Source: an uncultured Eubacteriales bacterium
GTDB taxonomy: Bacteria; Bacillota; Clostridia; Peptostreptococcales; Anaerovoracaceae
Assembly (NCBI GenBank): GCA_902774265.1
Contig: CACYHR010000004.1
Span: 1-64,000, forward strand
Length of the DNA stretch: 64,000 nt
Direction of reading: 5' to 3'
The notes below the pieces were generated by a model. That model ran no database searches. It was not told the DNA's origin and saw only the letters and a program-made list of their open reading frames with translations. Below, piece after piece: positions 52,421-61,338 of this stretch. Position numbers and translations under genes: made by a program. Position 1 is the first letter of the stretch. Every line of letters starts with the position of its first letter.

Positions 52421-55400
52421 TTATTTGATTCTGATTCTGAATGTCCTGGTCAGGGTTTTGGATTTGTAGTTATTGTTGCCCTTAGCTGTTACTTTTACTT
52501 TGACCCTGTATGTGCCTTTCTTAAGGCCTTTCTTTAAGGTCACCTTTCCGGTATTCTGGTTTATGATGATCTTCTTATTACCTTTGAGTTTGGTATAGAC
52601 CTTCTCGCCCTTTCCCTTCTTCTTGAAGGAGAGCACTTTGGATACGGAAAGCTTCTGAGATGCTTTTTTCAGTTTGCTGTATTTGACCTTTGCTGTTTTG
52701 CCTTTGACGGTAAGAGGGTTCTTAGCCTTGCTGATCGTAAAGTTCATCCTGATATCAGGACCGTACTCACCCTTGCCTATTATGATAACAGTCGCTTCGC
52801 CGGCATTTTTGTTGTCAGTATAAGCAACAGAATAGTCTTTGCCTTTCTTCAGGACCTTATCACCGTCCTTTACGGTGATCTTCTGTGTGACAGCTTTGCC
52901 TGTATAGGTCATGTTCTTAAGACCGCTTACCTTGCATTCCCTGATATCCTTTATCCCGTCGATCATAGGGGTTTCGTATTCATCCAACGATGCCTTTTCT
53001 CCGTCTTCTTCAACCACTACAGCTCCGGTCTCAGGAGATTCAGCGAGCTTTGCCGAGCCTTGATCTGTCATGTTCGCAGAGGTCTCTGCCGCGTCATCAT
53101 ATACGATGACTGATGCAGAGGCTTCTTCTGCAGTACCGACTCCGCCTGCACTTCCCTTCATGCTTCCGTCTTCATCTCCAAAGAATATGTTCGCTGCTTT
53201 GTTGTAACGGTAGGTCGCCGCCGAGAGTTCCTTCAGGCTTTCCGGTGTCATTTCTGAGTTCAGACATGCTTTCACGTAATCGAGCGCGGAGTATCTGTAC
53301 TCAGTGTCGCCGATCCTGAGCGTAAACTGTGTATCCAGATCAGGTGCTGCGATATTCGGCAGTTCGAAGTAGATTGTGCCGTCCTTCTCGGTATATCCGC
53401 ACTTTTCTCCCTCAAATGTGATGCTGTCCTTTATCGCGTCGAACCTCGCCTGATCTGTGATCCTGTAATAGTGACGCATCGATGACATCGAAAGATATAC
53501 TATCGTGGAATCCACATATTCAAGACCATAGTCCTCAAGGCCTTTGCTCATATCGCTCGCACCGGTATTGATCATACCCGGAGTAACCGCTTCAGGAACA
53601 TAGTAATACGGAGAAGAAGTATCGTTCGTCACAAATTTGCTGTTCTGAAGCTGATCAGGAGCCCGGTCGAAATAGACCTGTGCCCATGAACCGTAATCGA
53701 GCATCGCTTTAATAAGTGTTCGCAGCTGCTCCAGCCTTTCTTCGCCTTTATAGCCTTTCGAGTTCTGATACTCTATATATGACTTGGCAAATCCTTCGCC
53801 GGTCAGGATAGTGTCGGCAAATCTGGATACCGCATAATTATCAGTATATTCTTCGCCATCGATGGTTATGGATGCATTGACCCCGTAACCCATCTCTGCC
53901 GCAGCGACAGGACATACCGCAAAGTATAAGCCGTCCTCTTCGTCTTTCACGAGTTCGCCGGAGTATGATTTATTCTTCAATTCGCCGCCGTCATAGTATG
54001 ACCAGTTGAAGTTTACAGACTTGTTCTTTGCCTCCTCATCGGTTATATCCAGATAATAAATCAGGCCGATGTCACCGCCAAGCGACAGATTATATCCAAC
54101 GAAGACCTCACGTGCAGACTTCTCTTTGTAATTACAGTATATACAGCGATTTTTGTTTTTATCACTGAATTCATGCTCCGTGCATGGTTTGATGTCTATG
54201 ATTGGATTATGACAGCCCTTTACACGGTTTGACGCTTTATATTGATATTTAGGCCAGGCTATAACCGTCAGTCCATCGGCGATGTTTAGAGTCATTTTGC
54301 TCGAATCACCGTCTTCGCCGCTGCCGATCGCTTCAGCAGAATCAGCGACCATCGTTTCTATCCGGCCGCCGGTGATGTTGATGGTGCCGGAGCACTTTCC
54401 ACCGCTGCCATAGCCTTCAGACCAAGCAACCGCCCCTGCGCCAATACCCGCGCCCGCACCATATTTGTTTCTGGTATTTACTTTTACTGTACCGCCGGAT
54501 ATCGTGATGGTTCCGTTCATGTTATAGCCACGGCCAGAGCCTATTGCAGCACCCTTAAGTGCATATGCATCAACGGTACCTCCGGAAATAATGATCTCTC
54601 CGTTCATATCATTAAAGCTGCCGATAGCAGCAGGGCCAGTCCATTCTTGCCACGTGGTACTTCCTGACCAGTAGTTCTCATCAATTCGGGCAGTAACATT
54701 ACCTCCTGTTATGCGGATAGTCTTAGTCATTTCTTTCCTGCAGCCAATACAGACTCCGAAAATCTGGCTGGTCGCAGTCACATTTCCGCCGTTAATAATT
54801 ATATCTTCAGCCGTTCCGTCCTTTCCGCTTCCGATACCTGAGCCGCTATTTTGGCCTTGAGCAATTACGGTACCGCCATTGATGGTAGTAACCGCGCCTT
54901 TGCCGCTGTTGCCTCCGCCGATACCTGCACCGTTATAACCGGCGTTCGCAGTAACATTGCCGCCTTCGATGGTTACAGTGCCTGCATTGCCGCCGCCTTC
55001 TATTCCATCGCAGTTGCCGCTGCCAATACCCGCAGCGCTTTTGCCGCCGGTCGCGATGACTTTGCCGCCTTTGATGGTTACAGTTCCGCCTGCTCCTTTT
55101 TCTCCCGAGCCGATCCCGGCGCCGTTTTCGCCTCCCTTCGCGGTGACATTACCGCCGTTGATCGAGGCAGTGCCGCCTGCACCTTTCTTTCCTCCGCCGA
55201 TCCCGGCACCGTTTTCGCCTCCCTTCGCGGTGACTTCCCCGTCTTTGATCACGACAGTGCCGCCTCTGCCTTCTTCTCCTCCGCCGATTCCGGCGCCGTA
55301 TTTGCCGCCTGTTGCAGTGACTTCACCGCCGTAAATAGTAGTTTCGCCACCGTAACCGCCGTCTCCGTCAGCGTCTCCGCCGCCGATCCCGGCGCCGTAT

Positions 55401-56248
55401 TTGCCGCCTGTTGCAGTGACTTTGCCGCCGTATATCACAGTCTTGCTGCCATTACCTTCATCGCCGCCGCCGATGCCTGCCGCGTCACTGCCGGCAGTCG
55501 CGGTCACATTTCCGCCCCAGATTTCAACTGCAGCAGCATCGCTCTCGTTACCACCGCCGATCCCGGCGCCGTCTGTGCCGCCGGTTGCTTTAACATTACC
55601 ACCGTATATATATACATTACCGCCGACGCCGCTTTCATCACCGCTGCCGATTCCGGCGCCGTAATCGCCTCCGATAGCAGTAACGCTGCCTCCGTAGATG
55701 AAGATACGTCCGCCCCGGCTCTCGTTACCGCCGCCGATTCCGGCGCCATCGGTACCCGATTTCTCAGTGTCAGCAGTGATAACGCCTCCGTGGATCTCGA
55801 TTTCTCCGCAGGAGCTTTCTTCATCGTCAGAGCCTATCGCCGCATTGTAGTCAGTATCAGCATAACAGTACAGTTCGCCGGTGCCGTTCTCCTGGGCGAA
55901 GATCCTCAGCGTATTGCCCGTACCTACGTGAATTCCATCTATACAGTACAGCTTTGCGCCATCGCTAAGGATGATGTTAGCAGTTCCGTTGACTTCCAGT
56001 CTGTCCTCAATGTCCAGATCTTGGTTTACAACATACCATCCGTTCAGAGTCGTTGTATGAACGTTTATAACGGAATAGTCTGTGCAGTACATGGTTTCTT
56101 CTTTCACCGTTTTTGCCTGCGAATCCCATTTCCTGACAACATACGGTATACCATCTTCTGCGCTTGCAGTGATGGAGAATACAGCGAGCATGCCGGCCAT
56201 CGCAAACAGCGACAACAGGATACTCAGCCATTTCCCTGATCTCTTCAT
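52421..56248 (-). CDS. Large secreted repeat protein with predicted beta-helix
   Basis: A 1275-residue secreted protein. A signal peptide (about 1-30) is followed by a region with a CIDGIHVGTGNTLRI-type carbohydrate-binding-like start. Residues about 145-560 hold some fourteen units of about 27 residues built on GAGIGGG..G..TV.I.GG.VTA.GG, expected to stack as a beta-solenoid. A CxxC stretch (CIYCNYK) lies near residue 705. A Lachnospiraceae-type extracellular domain spans about 710-1030 and an Ig-like/MBG-like segment about 1110-1190. A Lys-rich C-terminus (1190-1275) may bind anionic wall polymers; no LPXTG motif is present. The ATG follows GGAGGTAACCAT. Function is unknown; adhesion or glycan binding is likely. 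Confidence 0.85.
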   Translation of the reverse strand: MKRSGKWLSILLSLFAMAGMLAVFSITASAEDGIPYVVRKWDSQAKTVKEETMYCTDYSVINVHTTTLNGWYVVNQDLDIEDRLEVNGTANIILSDGAKLYCIDGIHVGTGNTLRIFAQENGTGELYCYADTDYNAAIGSDDEESSCGEIEIHGGVITADTEKSGTDGAGIGGGNESRGGRIFIYGGSVTAIGGDYGAGIGSGDESGVGGNVYIYGGNVKATGGTDGAGIGGGNESDAAAVEIWGGNVTATAGSDAAGIGGGDEGNGSKTVIYGGKVTATGGKYGAGIGGGDADGDGGYGGETTIYGGEVTATGGKYGAGIGGGEEGRGGTVVIKDGEVTAKGGENGAGIGGGKKGAGGTASINGGNVTAKGGENGAGIGSGEKGAGGTVTIKGGKVIATGGKSAAGIGSGNCDGIEGGGNAGTVTIEGGNVTANAGYNGAGIGGGNSGKGAVTTINGGTVIAQGQNSGSGIGSGKDGTAEDIIINGGNVTATSQIFGVCIGCRKEMTKTIRITGGNVTARIDENYWSGSTTWQEWTGPAAIGSFNDMNGEIIISGGTVDAYALKGAAIGSGRGYNMNGTITISGGTVKVNTRNKYGAGAGIGAGAVAWSEGYGSGGKCSGTINITGGRIETMVADSAEAIGSGEDGDSSKMTLNIADGLTVIAWPKYQYKASNRVKGCHNPIIDIKPCTEHEFSDKNKNRCIYCNYKEKSAREVFVGYNLSLGGDIGLIYYLDITDEEAKNKSVNFNWSYYDGGELKNKSYSGELVKDEEDGLYFAVCPVAAAEMGYGVNASITIDGEEYTDNYAVSRFADTILTGEGFAKSYIEYQNSKGYKGEERLEQLRTLIKAMLDYGSWAQVYFDRAPDQLQNSKFVTNDTSSPYYYVPEAVTPGMINTGASDMSKGLEDYGLEYVDSTIVYLSMSSMRHYYRITDQARFDAIKDSITFEGEKCGYTEKDGTIYFELPNIAAPDLDTQFTLRIGDTEYRYSALDYVKACLNSEMTPESLKELSAATYRYNKAANIFFGDEDGSMKGSAGGVGTAEEASASVIVYDDAAETSANMTDQGSAKLAESPETGAVVVEEDGEKASLDEYETPMIDGIKDIRECKVSGLKNMTYTGKAVTQKITVKDGDKVLKKGKDYSVAYTDNKNAGEATVIIIGKGEYGPDIRMNFTISKAKNPLTVKGKTAKVKYSKLKKASQKLSVSKVLSFKKKGKGEKVYTKLKGNKKIIINQNTGKVTLKKGLKKGTYRVKVKVTAKGNNNYKSKTLTRTFRIRIK
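54560..55830 (-). repeat. Tandem coding repeats of the surface protein
   Basis: Roughly 80-bp units encode the Gly-rich GAGIGGG repeats. Adjacent copies share near-identical stretches, for example those ending near 55330 and 55425. The low stop-codon content of the opposite strand creates a long spurious frame there. Confidence 0.75.
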
Positions 56249-56298
56249 ATGGTTACCTCCGGTATTATTCCTTGTTCTATTTAAATAACAATGGAACC

Positions 56299-56327
56299 AT
56301 TATACATATATAGCACTATCAGTTCAA
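56299..56327 (-). promoter_or_regulatory. Promoter of the surface repeat protein
   Basis: A minus-strand TTGAAC -35 box (56322-56327) and a perfect TATAAT -10 box (56299-56304) have a 17-bp spacer, about 50 bp before the start codon. Confidence 0.75.
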
Positions 56328-56333
56328 CTTGAA

Positions 56334-56853
56334 TCACAAGATATAGTATCTTTCTGCTATCGTATGTATTATCTCCGAGAATTCTTCTGAACGCGCTTCC
56401 GCCGTCCATTTAGAAATGAATCCGTAATCATAGTCGAAGAAGAAGCCGGAAGAGGTGTTCGCTCCCCCGATAACAGAGATCGGATAGCATTCTCCGCTGT
56501 TTGGAGCCCCGAACAAATACGATTGGACATAATTCCATGAGGTATGGACGCCGCAGGCGATCCAGAAATTGCCTTCCAGCTTGACCAGAAAGTAAAACCA
56601 TACGCCGAGCAGAAATACATTCAGACAGAATAAAGTGCTGAAGCCAATAGATTCCATATTGAAAACATGATGGAAGATAAAAAGCGTGCCGCTGACAAAT
56701 GCCACAGCATCAGAACGATGGTGCGGGTCAAGTACGGCAGGCACATATCCCCTCAGCAGCATTTCCTCCGCACAGCATTGGATAAAAACAAAGAAAATGA
56801 GCGGAATAATAAGGAAATTGAAGGATTGATAGCTATACGGTTTATCTGTTTGT
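56334..56853 (-). pseudogene. 5'-truncated CPBP (CAAX-type) intramembrane protease
   Basis: The frame reads through the catalytic AEEMLLRGY motif (EExxxR, around 56745-56770), a FIFHHVFN segment that supplies the histidine of motif 2, and a VHTSWNYVQ segment for motif 3. The C-terminal half of a CPBP protease is therefore present. Only about 29 codons remain before the first motif, instead of roughly 100 or more with several membrane spans. The frame is closed upstream by a TGA at 56853-56855, inside the neighbouring remnant. An internal ATG (56762) would give a 142-residue product lacking the catalytic glutamates. Most likely a decayed gene. Confidence 0.7.
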
Positions 56854-57123
56854 CATCAATACTACGCACGGAAGAATAGTATCCTCGATGAAATCTACCC
56901 GGTCAAACACAGTAGGTTTGAAGAAGGAAGAAACCGCGACGACGATGTCCTTCTCCGGATTCACATAGATTACATTTCCGCTATTTCCGATTGCGGCATA
57001 AATCCTCTTTTCCGGATGAATGACCCACCATAGGTAGCCGTATTGCATCCCTCGAAAATACTTGCTTTCCACTTCTCTGGGATTTGTCATTTCATCAATC
57101 CATCCTTCTGAAATCGAAGACAT
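56842..57123 (-). pseudogene. C-terminal remnant of a class C beta-lactamase-like serine hydrolase
   Basis: This 93-codon frame matches only the last part of a serine-hydrolase/penicillin-binding-like domain: MQYGYLWWVIHPEKRIYAAIGNSGNVIYVNPEKDIVVAV, cited by region at residues 26-64. It includes the region equivalent to the KTG/HxG motif (AIGNSGN). The N-terminal SxxK and YxN parts are missing. An in-frame TGA lies just upstream of the first ATG. It abuts the CPBP remnant, so both look like debris of the same deletion. Confidence 0.65.
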
Positions 57124-57178
57124 GGATCATGGATGTCTTCCTAAATTGCCTGTTTATGATTTCTATAGCTCTTTGTTA

Positions 57179-58495
57179 TCAATAATAGTGTTCCATATTC
57201 CAGCTTAAATATAGCGGAATGCTGATAGTTCTTGTCTGCTCACACATGTTTTCTGCAATATTTCTCTCAGACAATTTGAATCCGAATTCCGGCTGATATT
57301 TCTTGCAAAATTGCTTATAGCTTTTTGCCTGAGTATTATCAGCAGACTTTACTTCGACCGGGATCATGTGCGACTTGTCCTCATAAATAAAATCAACCTC
57401 CGCAGAATTACCCGAGCGCCAGAAATAGGGATCTTTGCCGATCGAAAGCAATTCATTCAGAACATAATTTTCCGCAAAAGCGCCTTTGTATCTGATATAC
57501 ATACCCGTCTCATTCAGAATAGTCTCCGGAGATAACCCGGACTTAGTTCTCAAGAGACCAATGTCGGACATATATACCTTGAAGTATGTTTTATCAGCAA
57601 ATCCCGAAAGCGGTAATTCGGGCTTTTCAACAAGAAACACCTGTGTTATCAGGCCGGCATCTCTGAGCCACTGAAGCGCGTCTTCAAGTTCTGCCGATCT
57701 TTTCCCTGCCTTTACGTGGGAAAACACGAATTTATTATTCTCTTTTGCAAGCTGCACAGGTACAGAATCCCATATCCATCTTATCTTCGGCACATCATTC
57801 ACCGGCGCGTACTTTGAAAAATCAGATGCATAATCATTCAGGATCCCGTTCTGAATATCTGCTACCTCTCCATAATCATGAGTATCCATCCATACTTGTA
57901 CTGCCTCAGGCATTCCCCCCACGATATAATAATCTCTGAGCAGTTTTTTCATTGGAGCAGAATACAGGTCCGGTACAGGTCTGTCCACTGGCCAGTCCTT
58001 CATTACCTCTATGATGTCTCCACGGCCGCTGGCGATCGCAAATTCTTTAAAACTCATCGGATAGAGCTGCATCCTGTTCACCTTTCCGACAGGAAAAGAT
58101 ATCTTTTCTCTTTTGATCGCTACACCAAGCAGTGATCCTGCACATACTATATGCAGCTCATTCATGTTTTCGCAGAAGTACTTAAGCGCAGCTATTGCTC
58201 TTGGACAATTCTGTACTTCGTCAAAGAAAAGCAACGTCTTCCCCGGTATTATCTTTTCTCCTTCAAGAAACTCTATTTCGGAAATAATCCTGTTAACATC
58301 AAAGTCGTAATCGAATATCGCACCCGCTTTTTCAGACCTCTCAAAATCCAGCTTTACAAAACCTTCAAAACGGTTCTTCCCGAATTCCTCAATTATGAAA
58401 GTCTTTCCGCATTGTCGTACTCCTGTTATCAGAAGTGGCTTTCTGCGTATTTTAGTCTTCCACCTGATAAGGTCATCCATTATCTCGCGATACAT
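57179..58495 (-). CDS. AAA+ ATPase with DUF4143 domain
   Basis: A 438-residue protein of the widespread AAA_14/DUF4143 type. Walker A is ITGVRQCGKTFIIEEFG near residue 22, Walker B is TLLFFDEVQNCPRA near 85 and a sensor stretch, IVCAGSLLGV, lies near 120. The C-terminal DUF4143 domain carries a nuclease-like core (AEVDFIYED ... IPVEVKSADN) near 375-400, resembling PD-(D/E)xK chemistry. Such genes are abundant in gut Firmicutes and vary between strains; the function is not established. The ATG at 58495 follows GGAGGGCAAT. A perfect hairpin lies 43 bp upstream. Confidence 0.88.
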   Translation of the reverse strand: MYREIMDDLIRWKTKIRRKPLLITGVRQCGKTFIIEEFGKNRFEGFVKLDFERSEKAGAIFDYDFDVNRIISEIEFLEGEKIIPGKTLLFFDEVQNCPRAIAALKYFCENMNELHIVCAGSLLGVAIKREKISFPVGKVNRMQLYPMSFKEFAIASGRGDIIEVMKDWPVDRPVPDLYSAPMKKLLRDYYIVGGMPEAVQVWMDTHDYGEVADIQNGILNDYASDFSKYAPVNDVPKIRWIWDSVPVQLAKENNKFVFSHVKAGKRSAELEDALQWLRDAGLITQVFLVEKPELPLSGFADKTYFKVYMSDIGLLRTKSGLSPETILNETGMYIRYKGAFAENYVLNELLSIGKDPYFWRSGNSAEVDFIYEDKSHMIPVEVKSADNTQAKSYKQFCKKYQPEFGFKLSERNIAENMCEQTRTISIPLYLSWNMEHYY

Positions 58496-58537
58496 ATTGC
58501 CCTCCAAAAGTCGTGCCAATTTTGCAATTATTATACA

Positions 58538-58587
58538 AAAAGTCCTATGACTTTTGCAAACGATGTTGCGTTTTTCATAGGACTTTT
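58538..58587. terminator. Perfect 13-bp stem-loop before the DUF4143 gene
   Basis: AAAAGTCCTATGA (58538-58550) and TCATAGGACTTTT (58575-58587) enclose 24 bases. It has A and T tracts on both sides, so it could terminate in either direction. It may insulate the DUF4143 gene from guaA transcription. Confidence 0.6.
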
Positions 58588-58684
58588 CATTTATTGGTGA
58601 AAGCGTGGGTAATTGAACCCTCTTGCATAGCGTCTGCGAGCATATCAATCACTTCATCTCAGGATCCATCTCCGGAAGTCCTTG

Positions 58685-58701
58685 GTTTAGTGATTGATTT
58701 A
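58685..58701. repeat. 17-bp direct repeat, copy 2, next to guaA
   Basis: Exact copy of GTTTAGTGATTGATTTA found at 51522-51538, here 14 bp beyond the guaA stop codon. The two copies bracket about 7.2 kb of accessory genes and remnants. Confidence 0.5.
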
Positions 58702-58715
58702 TAGCTTAGTAGATG

Positions 58716-60260
58716 CTATTCGAGCTCAACTGTCCCCGGCGGTTTGCTGGTGAGATCGTAGAATACTCTGTTAACATGATCGACCTCGTTGACTATCCTC
58801 GTCATAACTCTCTGCAGCACATCCCACGGTATCTCAGCTGCTACAGCCGTCATGAAATCGGATGTTATAACTGCGCGAAGAGCAATTGCATAGTCATATG
58901 TTCTGAAATCGCCCATGACACCTACAGTCTGCATGTTGGTGAGAGCAGCATAGTACTGACTTATCCCGCCTGCCAGTCCGGCTTTTTCGATCTCTTCCCT
59001 GTAGATCGCATCAGCATCCTGTACTATCTTTACCTTTTCCGCTGTGACCTCTCCGATGATCCTGACTCCGAGTCCCGGCCCCGGGAACGGCTGCCTGGTA
59101 ACGAGATATTCAGGCAGACCGAGCTCACGTCCGAGCTGTCTCACCTCATCTTTGAACAGCATTCTCAGAGGTTCGATTATCTCTTTGAAATCGACATAGT
59201 CAGGCAGACCGCCTACATTGTGGTGAGACTTGATCACCGCTGACTTGCCGAGGCCGCTCTCTATGATATCCGGATATATAGTTCCCTGAGCCAGATAATC
59301 CACAGCACCGATCTTTTTCGATTCCTCCTCGAATACTCTGATGAACTCTTCGCCTATTATCTTGCGCTTTTTCTCAGGCTCGGTCACTCCCGCAAGCCTG
59401 CCGTAAAATCTCTCTGCCGCATCGACTCTTACGAAATTCAGATCGAATTGTCCGTCCTTTCCGAATATGGACGAAACCTCGTCAGCCTCGTTCTTTCGCA
59501 TCAGGCCGTGATCTACGAAAACACATGTCAGCTGCGGTCCGATGGCTTTTGCGAGAAGAGCGGCAACGACCGAGGAATCCACACCGCCCGATAGAGCGAG
59601 GAGAACCTTTCCGTCCCCGATCTTTTCCCTGACAGCCGCTATCTGAGTCTCTGCATACGAATCCATCTTCCAGTCCTGATCGCACCTGCAGACCCCGAGT
59701 ACAAATTCTCTGATAAACTCATCACCGTGCTTTGTATGATTTACCTCCGGATGGAACTGCACCGCGTAGAAGCCTCTCTCCCTGTCTTCCATGGCTGCAA
59801 CCGGACATTCACCGGTGAATGCAGTCACCGTAAATCCTTCAGGAGGCTCGCTTATGTAATCAGTATGACTCATCCAGCAGACATTCATATCATCCGCTGC
59901 CTTAAGTATCCCGTCTTTTCCTGTAACATTTACGACGGTATGGCCGTATTCGCTTGTCGGAGCGGACTCTATCCTGCCTCCGAGCCTGTATGCCATCAGC
60001 TGAGCACCGTAGCAGATTCCGAGCACCGGGACCCCGAGTTCAAAAATGCCGTCATCTATAGACGGGGCACCCTCTCCGTATGCACTCTGAGGACCGCCCG
60101 TAAAGATAATGCCTTTAGGATCAAATTCGCGTATCTCATCAAGAGTGACAGACTCGAAGCCTTTGACCTCCGAGTAAACACCGCACTCTCTGACACGCCT
60201 GGCTATCAGCTGGTTGTACTGTCCGCCGAAATCGATAATTAGAATTCTGTTTGAGGACAT
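58716..60260 (-). CDS. guaA: GMP synthase (glutamine-hydrolysing)
   Basis: A 514-residue complete GMP synthase making GMP from XMP, ATP and glutamine. The class I glutaminase has its nucleophile in [15 protein letters not shown] near residue 80, and the His/Glu pair in FHPEVNHT near 170. The ATP-pyrophosphatase P-loop is [13 protein letters not shown] near 220. The C-terminal dimerisation domain ends in [10 protein letters not shown], as is normal. The ATG follows AAAAGGAGAACGAA and a consensus promoter lies about 53 bp upstream. With xpt it provides the salvage route xanthine to XMP to GMP. Its 3' end is a known integration hotspot in other bacteria. Confidence 0.98.
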   Translation of the reverse strand: MSSNRILIIDFGGQYNQLIARRVRECGVYSEVKGFESVTLDEIREFDPKGIIFTGGPQSAYGEGAPSIDDGIFELGVPVLGICYGAQLMAYRLGGRIESAPTSEYGHTVVNVTGKDGILKAADDMNVCWMSHTDYISEPPEGFTVTAFTGECPVAAMEDRERGFYAVQFHPEVNHTKHGDEFIREFVLGVCRCDQDWKMDSYAETQIAAVREKIGDGKVLLALSGGVDSSVVAALLAKAIGPQLTCVFVDHGLMRKNEADEVSSIFGKDGQFDLNFVRVDAAERFYGRLAGVTEPEKKRKIIGEEFIRVFEEESKKIGAVDYLAQGTIYPDIIESGLGKSAVIKSHHNVGGLPDYVDFKEIIEPLRMLFKDEVRQLGRELGLPEYLVTRQPFPGPGLGVRIIGEVTAEKVKIVQDADAIYREEIEKAGLAGGISQYYAALTNMQTVGVMGDFRTYDYAIALRAVITSDFMTAVAAEIPWDVLQRVMTRIVNEVDHVNRVFYDLTSKPPGTVELE

Positions 60261-60312
60261 TTCGTTCTCCTTTTGCTTTTTATATGCAACATTTATTAAT
60301 CTTTTTGCAGAA

Positions 60313-60341
60313 ATAATACTTCATACTATGCTCTATTTCAA
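60313..60341 (-). promoter_or_regulatory. Promoter of guaA
   Basis: A minus-strand TTGAAA -35 box (60336-60341) and TATTAT -10 box (60313-60318) with a 17-bp spacer. No purine riboswitch is seen in the short leader. Confidence 0.7.
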
Positions 60342-60359
60342 GCTGTGTTCACTGCACTG

Positions 60360-60480
60360 TTCCTGCGCGTTATCGTTCTATAGTCTGATACTGTAATGGA
60401 GCGCCATCCAGAGAAGGCTTCCGTCACCGAGAGTGCTAAGCTCGTCGGCTTTGCCATCGATCATCTATGGCTCCGGATGT
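60360..60480. repeat. Probable third, divergent copy of the intergenic repeat family
   Basis: On the minus strand GGCAAAGCCGACGAGC and its flank (60432-60455) match copy 2 at 22 of 24 positions. A CAGTGCAGTGAACACAGC segment matches copy 1 near 4120-4140. The terminal inverted repeat is not clear, so this copy may be partial. No gene lies in it. Confidence 0.45.
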
Positions 60481-61293
60481 TCACTGAATCGTGACCTTCA
60501 TGAAACTCAGCAGGCGTTCTCTGTAGTCGGGAGCCAGATCGTATGCTATATGTCCGTAACCATCATATATGTGATATGCGAAATCATCGCGTCCGCTCAT
60601 CCTGTCTATGATCTCTTCTGCAAACTCTATAGGGAATACCTTATCTTTTTTATCATGGATCAGAAGCAAAGGGCATTTTATCTCTGCCAGTTCATCCAGC
60701 ATATCAAGGTCTCTCATTCCTTCAGTTATTATGCGGAAGTGATCCATTTGCTCATCTGTAACAGTCTTTGCCGCTTCGATATATGCCTTTCTGAACATTT
60801 CAAAAGCCGGCTCCGGGAATATCGTCTCTCCAAACAACAGATACAGGGATTCGGCATCCCTTTCTGTGCACAGATCGATCAGCTGCTGAAAGAATCCGAA
60901 TCTTTCCGGCATAAGACGTACCGCAGTCGATCCGACAGCTGTTTTTTTCACCAGCTCCGGATGACTGAGTGCCAGATCGATTGCGATCATTCCCCCCTGA
61001 GATGCTCCGAAAATGTGCAGATCCTTCAGCCCCAGAGACTTTACCGCCTCTGCCGTATCCTCGGCCATGTCATGAACGGAATAATGCTCCGGTATCTCAT
61101 TTCTCCTGTCGAAAAGGTACACCGTAAAATCATCCGTCAGTATCCTGTACTGCTCAGCAACAGCATCAGCCAGAGCTGCTACACTCTGAACGCTTATTCC
61201 GGGAAGGATCACAAAAGTATCAGGACCGTTTCCGAATCTGCAGTAATCCATCGAGTAATCACCGGCATTATACTTTCCTGTAAAAATCTCCAT
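60481..61293 (-). CDS. Alpha/beta-fold hydrolase
   Basis: A 270-residue alpha/beta hydrolase. The oxyanion-hole region is FVILPGISVQS near residue 28. The nucleophile elbow is FGASQGGM near 98, the acid is probably in LLLIHDKKDKVFP near 200 and the histidine in GYGHIAYD near 245. A proline iminopeptidase, esterase or lactonase role is possible; the substrate is not predictable. The ATG at 61293 is favoured; an upstream in-frame start adds twelve basic residues. It follows the acidic membrane-protein gene on the same strand and may be in its operon. Confidence 0.85.
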   Translation of the reverse strand: MEIFTGKYNAGDYSMDYCRFGNGPDTFVILPGISVQSVAALADAVAEQYRILTDDFTVYLFDRRNEIPEHYSVHDMAEDTAEAVKSLGLKDLHIFGASQGGMIAIDLALSHPELVKKTAVGSTAVRLMPERFGFFQQLIDLCTERDAESLYLLFGETIFPEPAFEMFRKAYIEAAKTVTDEQMDHFRIITEGMRDLDMLDELAEIKCPLLLIHDKKDKVFPIEFAEEIIDRMSGRDDFAYHIYDGYGHIAYDLAPDYRERLLSFMKVTIQ

Positions 61294-61338
61294 TTTGTCT
61301 CTTTTTATGCCCTCTTTTCGTCTATGCACTCTTTACCG

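Noticed and set aside
54560-55830. Regular repeats as a CRISPR array
   Set aside because: Repeats are in frame, code for Gly-rich units, vary in length and have no unique spacers or cas genes.
54851-56239. Long open frame of 462 codons on the plus strand
   Set aside because: It is antisense to the repeat-rich surface gene. Its Ala/Asp/Ser-rich translation arises from the repeats, it has no family resemblance, and the minus-strand gene has a signal peptide, ribosome site and promoter.
58596-58716. Possible tRNA as an attachment site next to guaA
   Set aside because: No cloverleaf or conserved T-loop/anticodon arrangement could be drawn.
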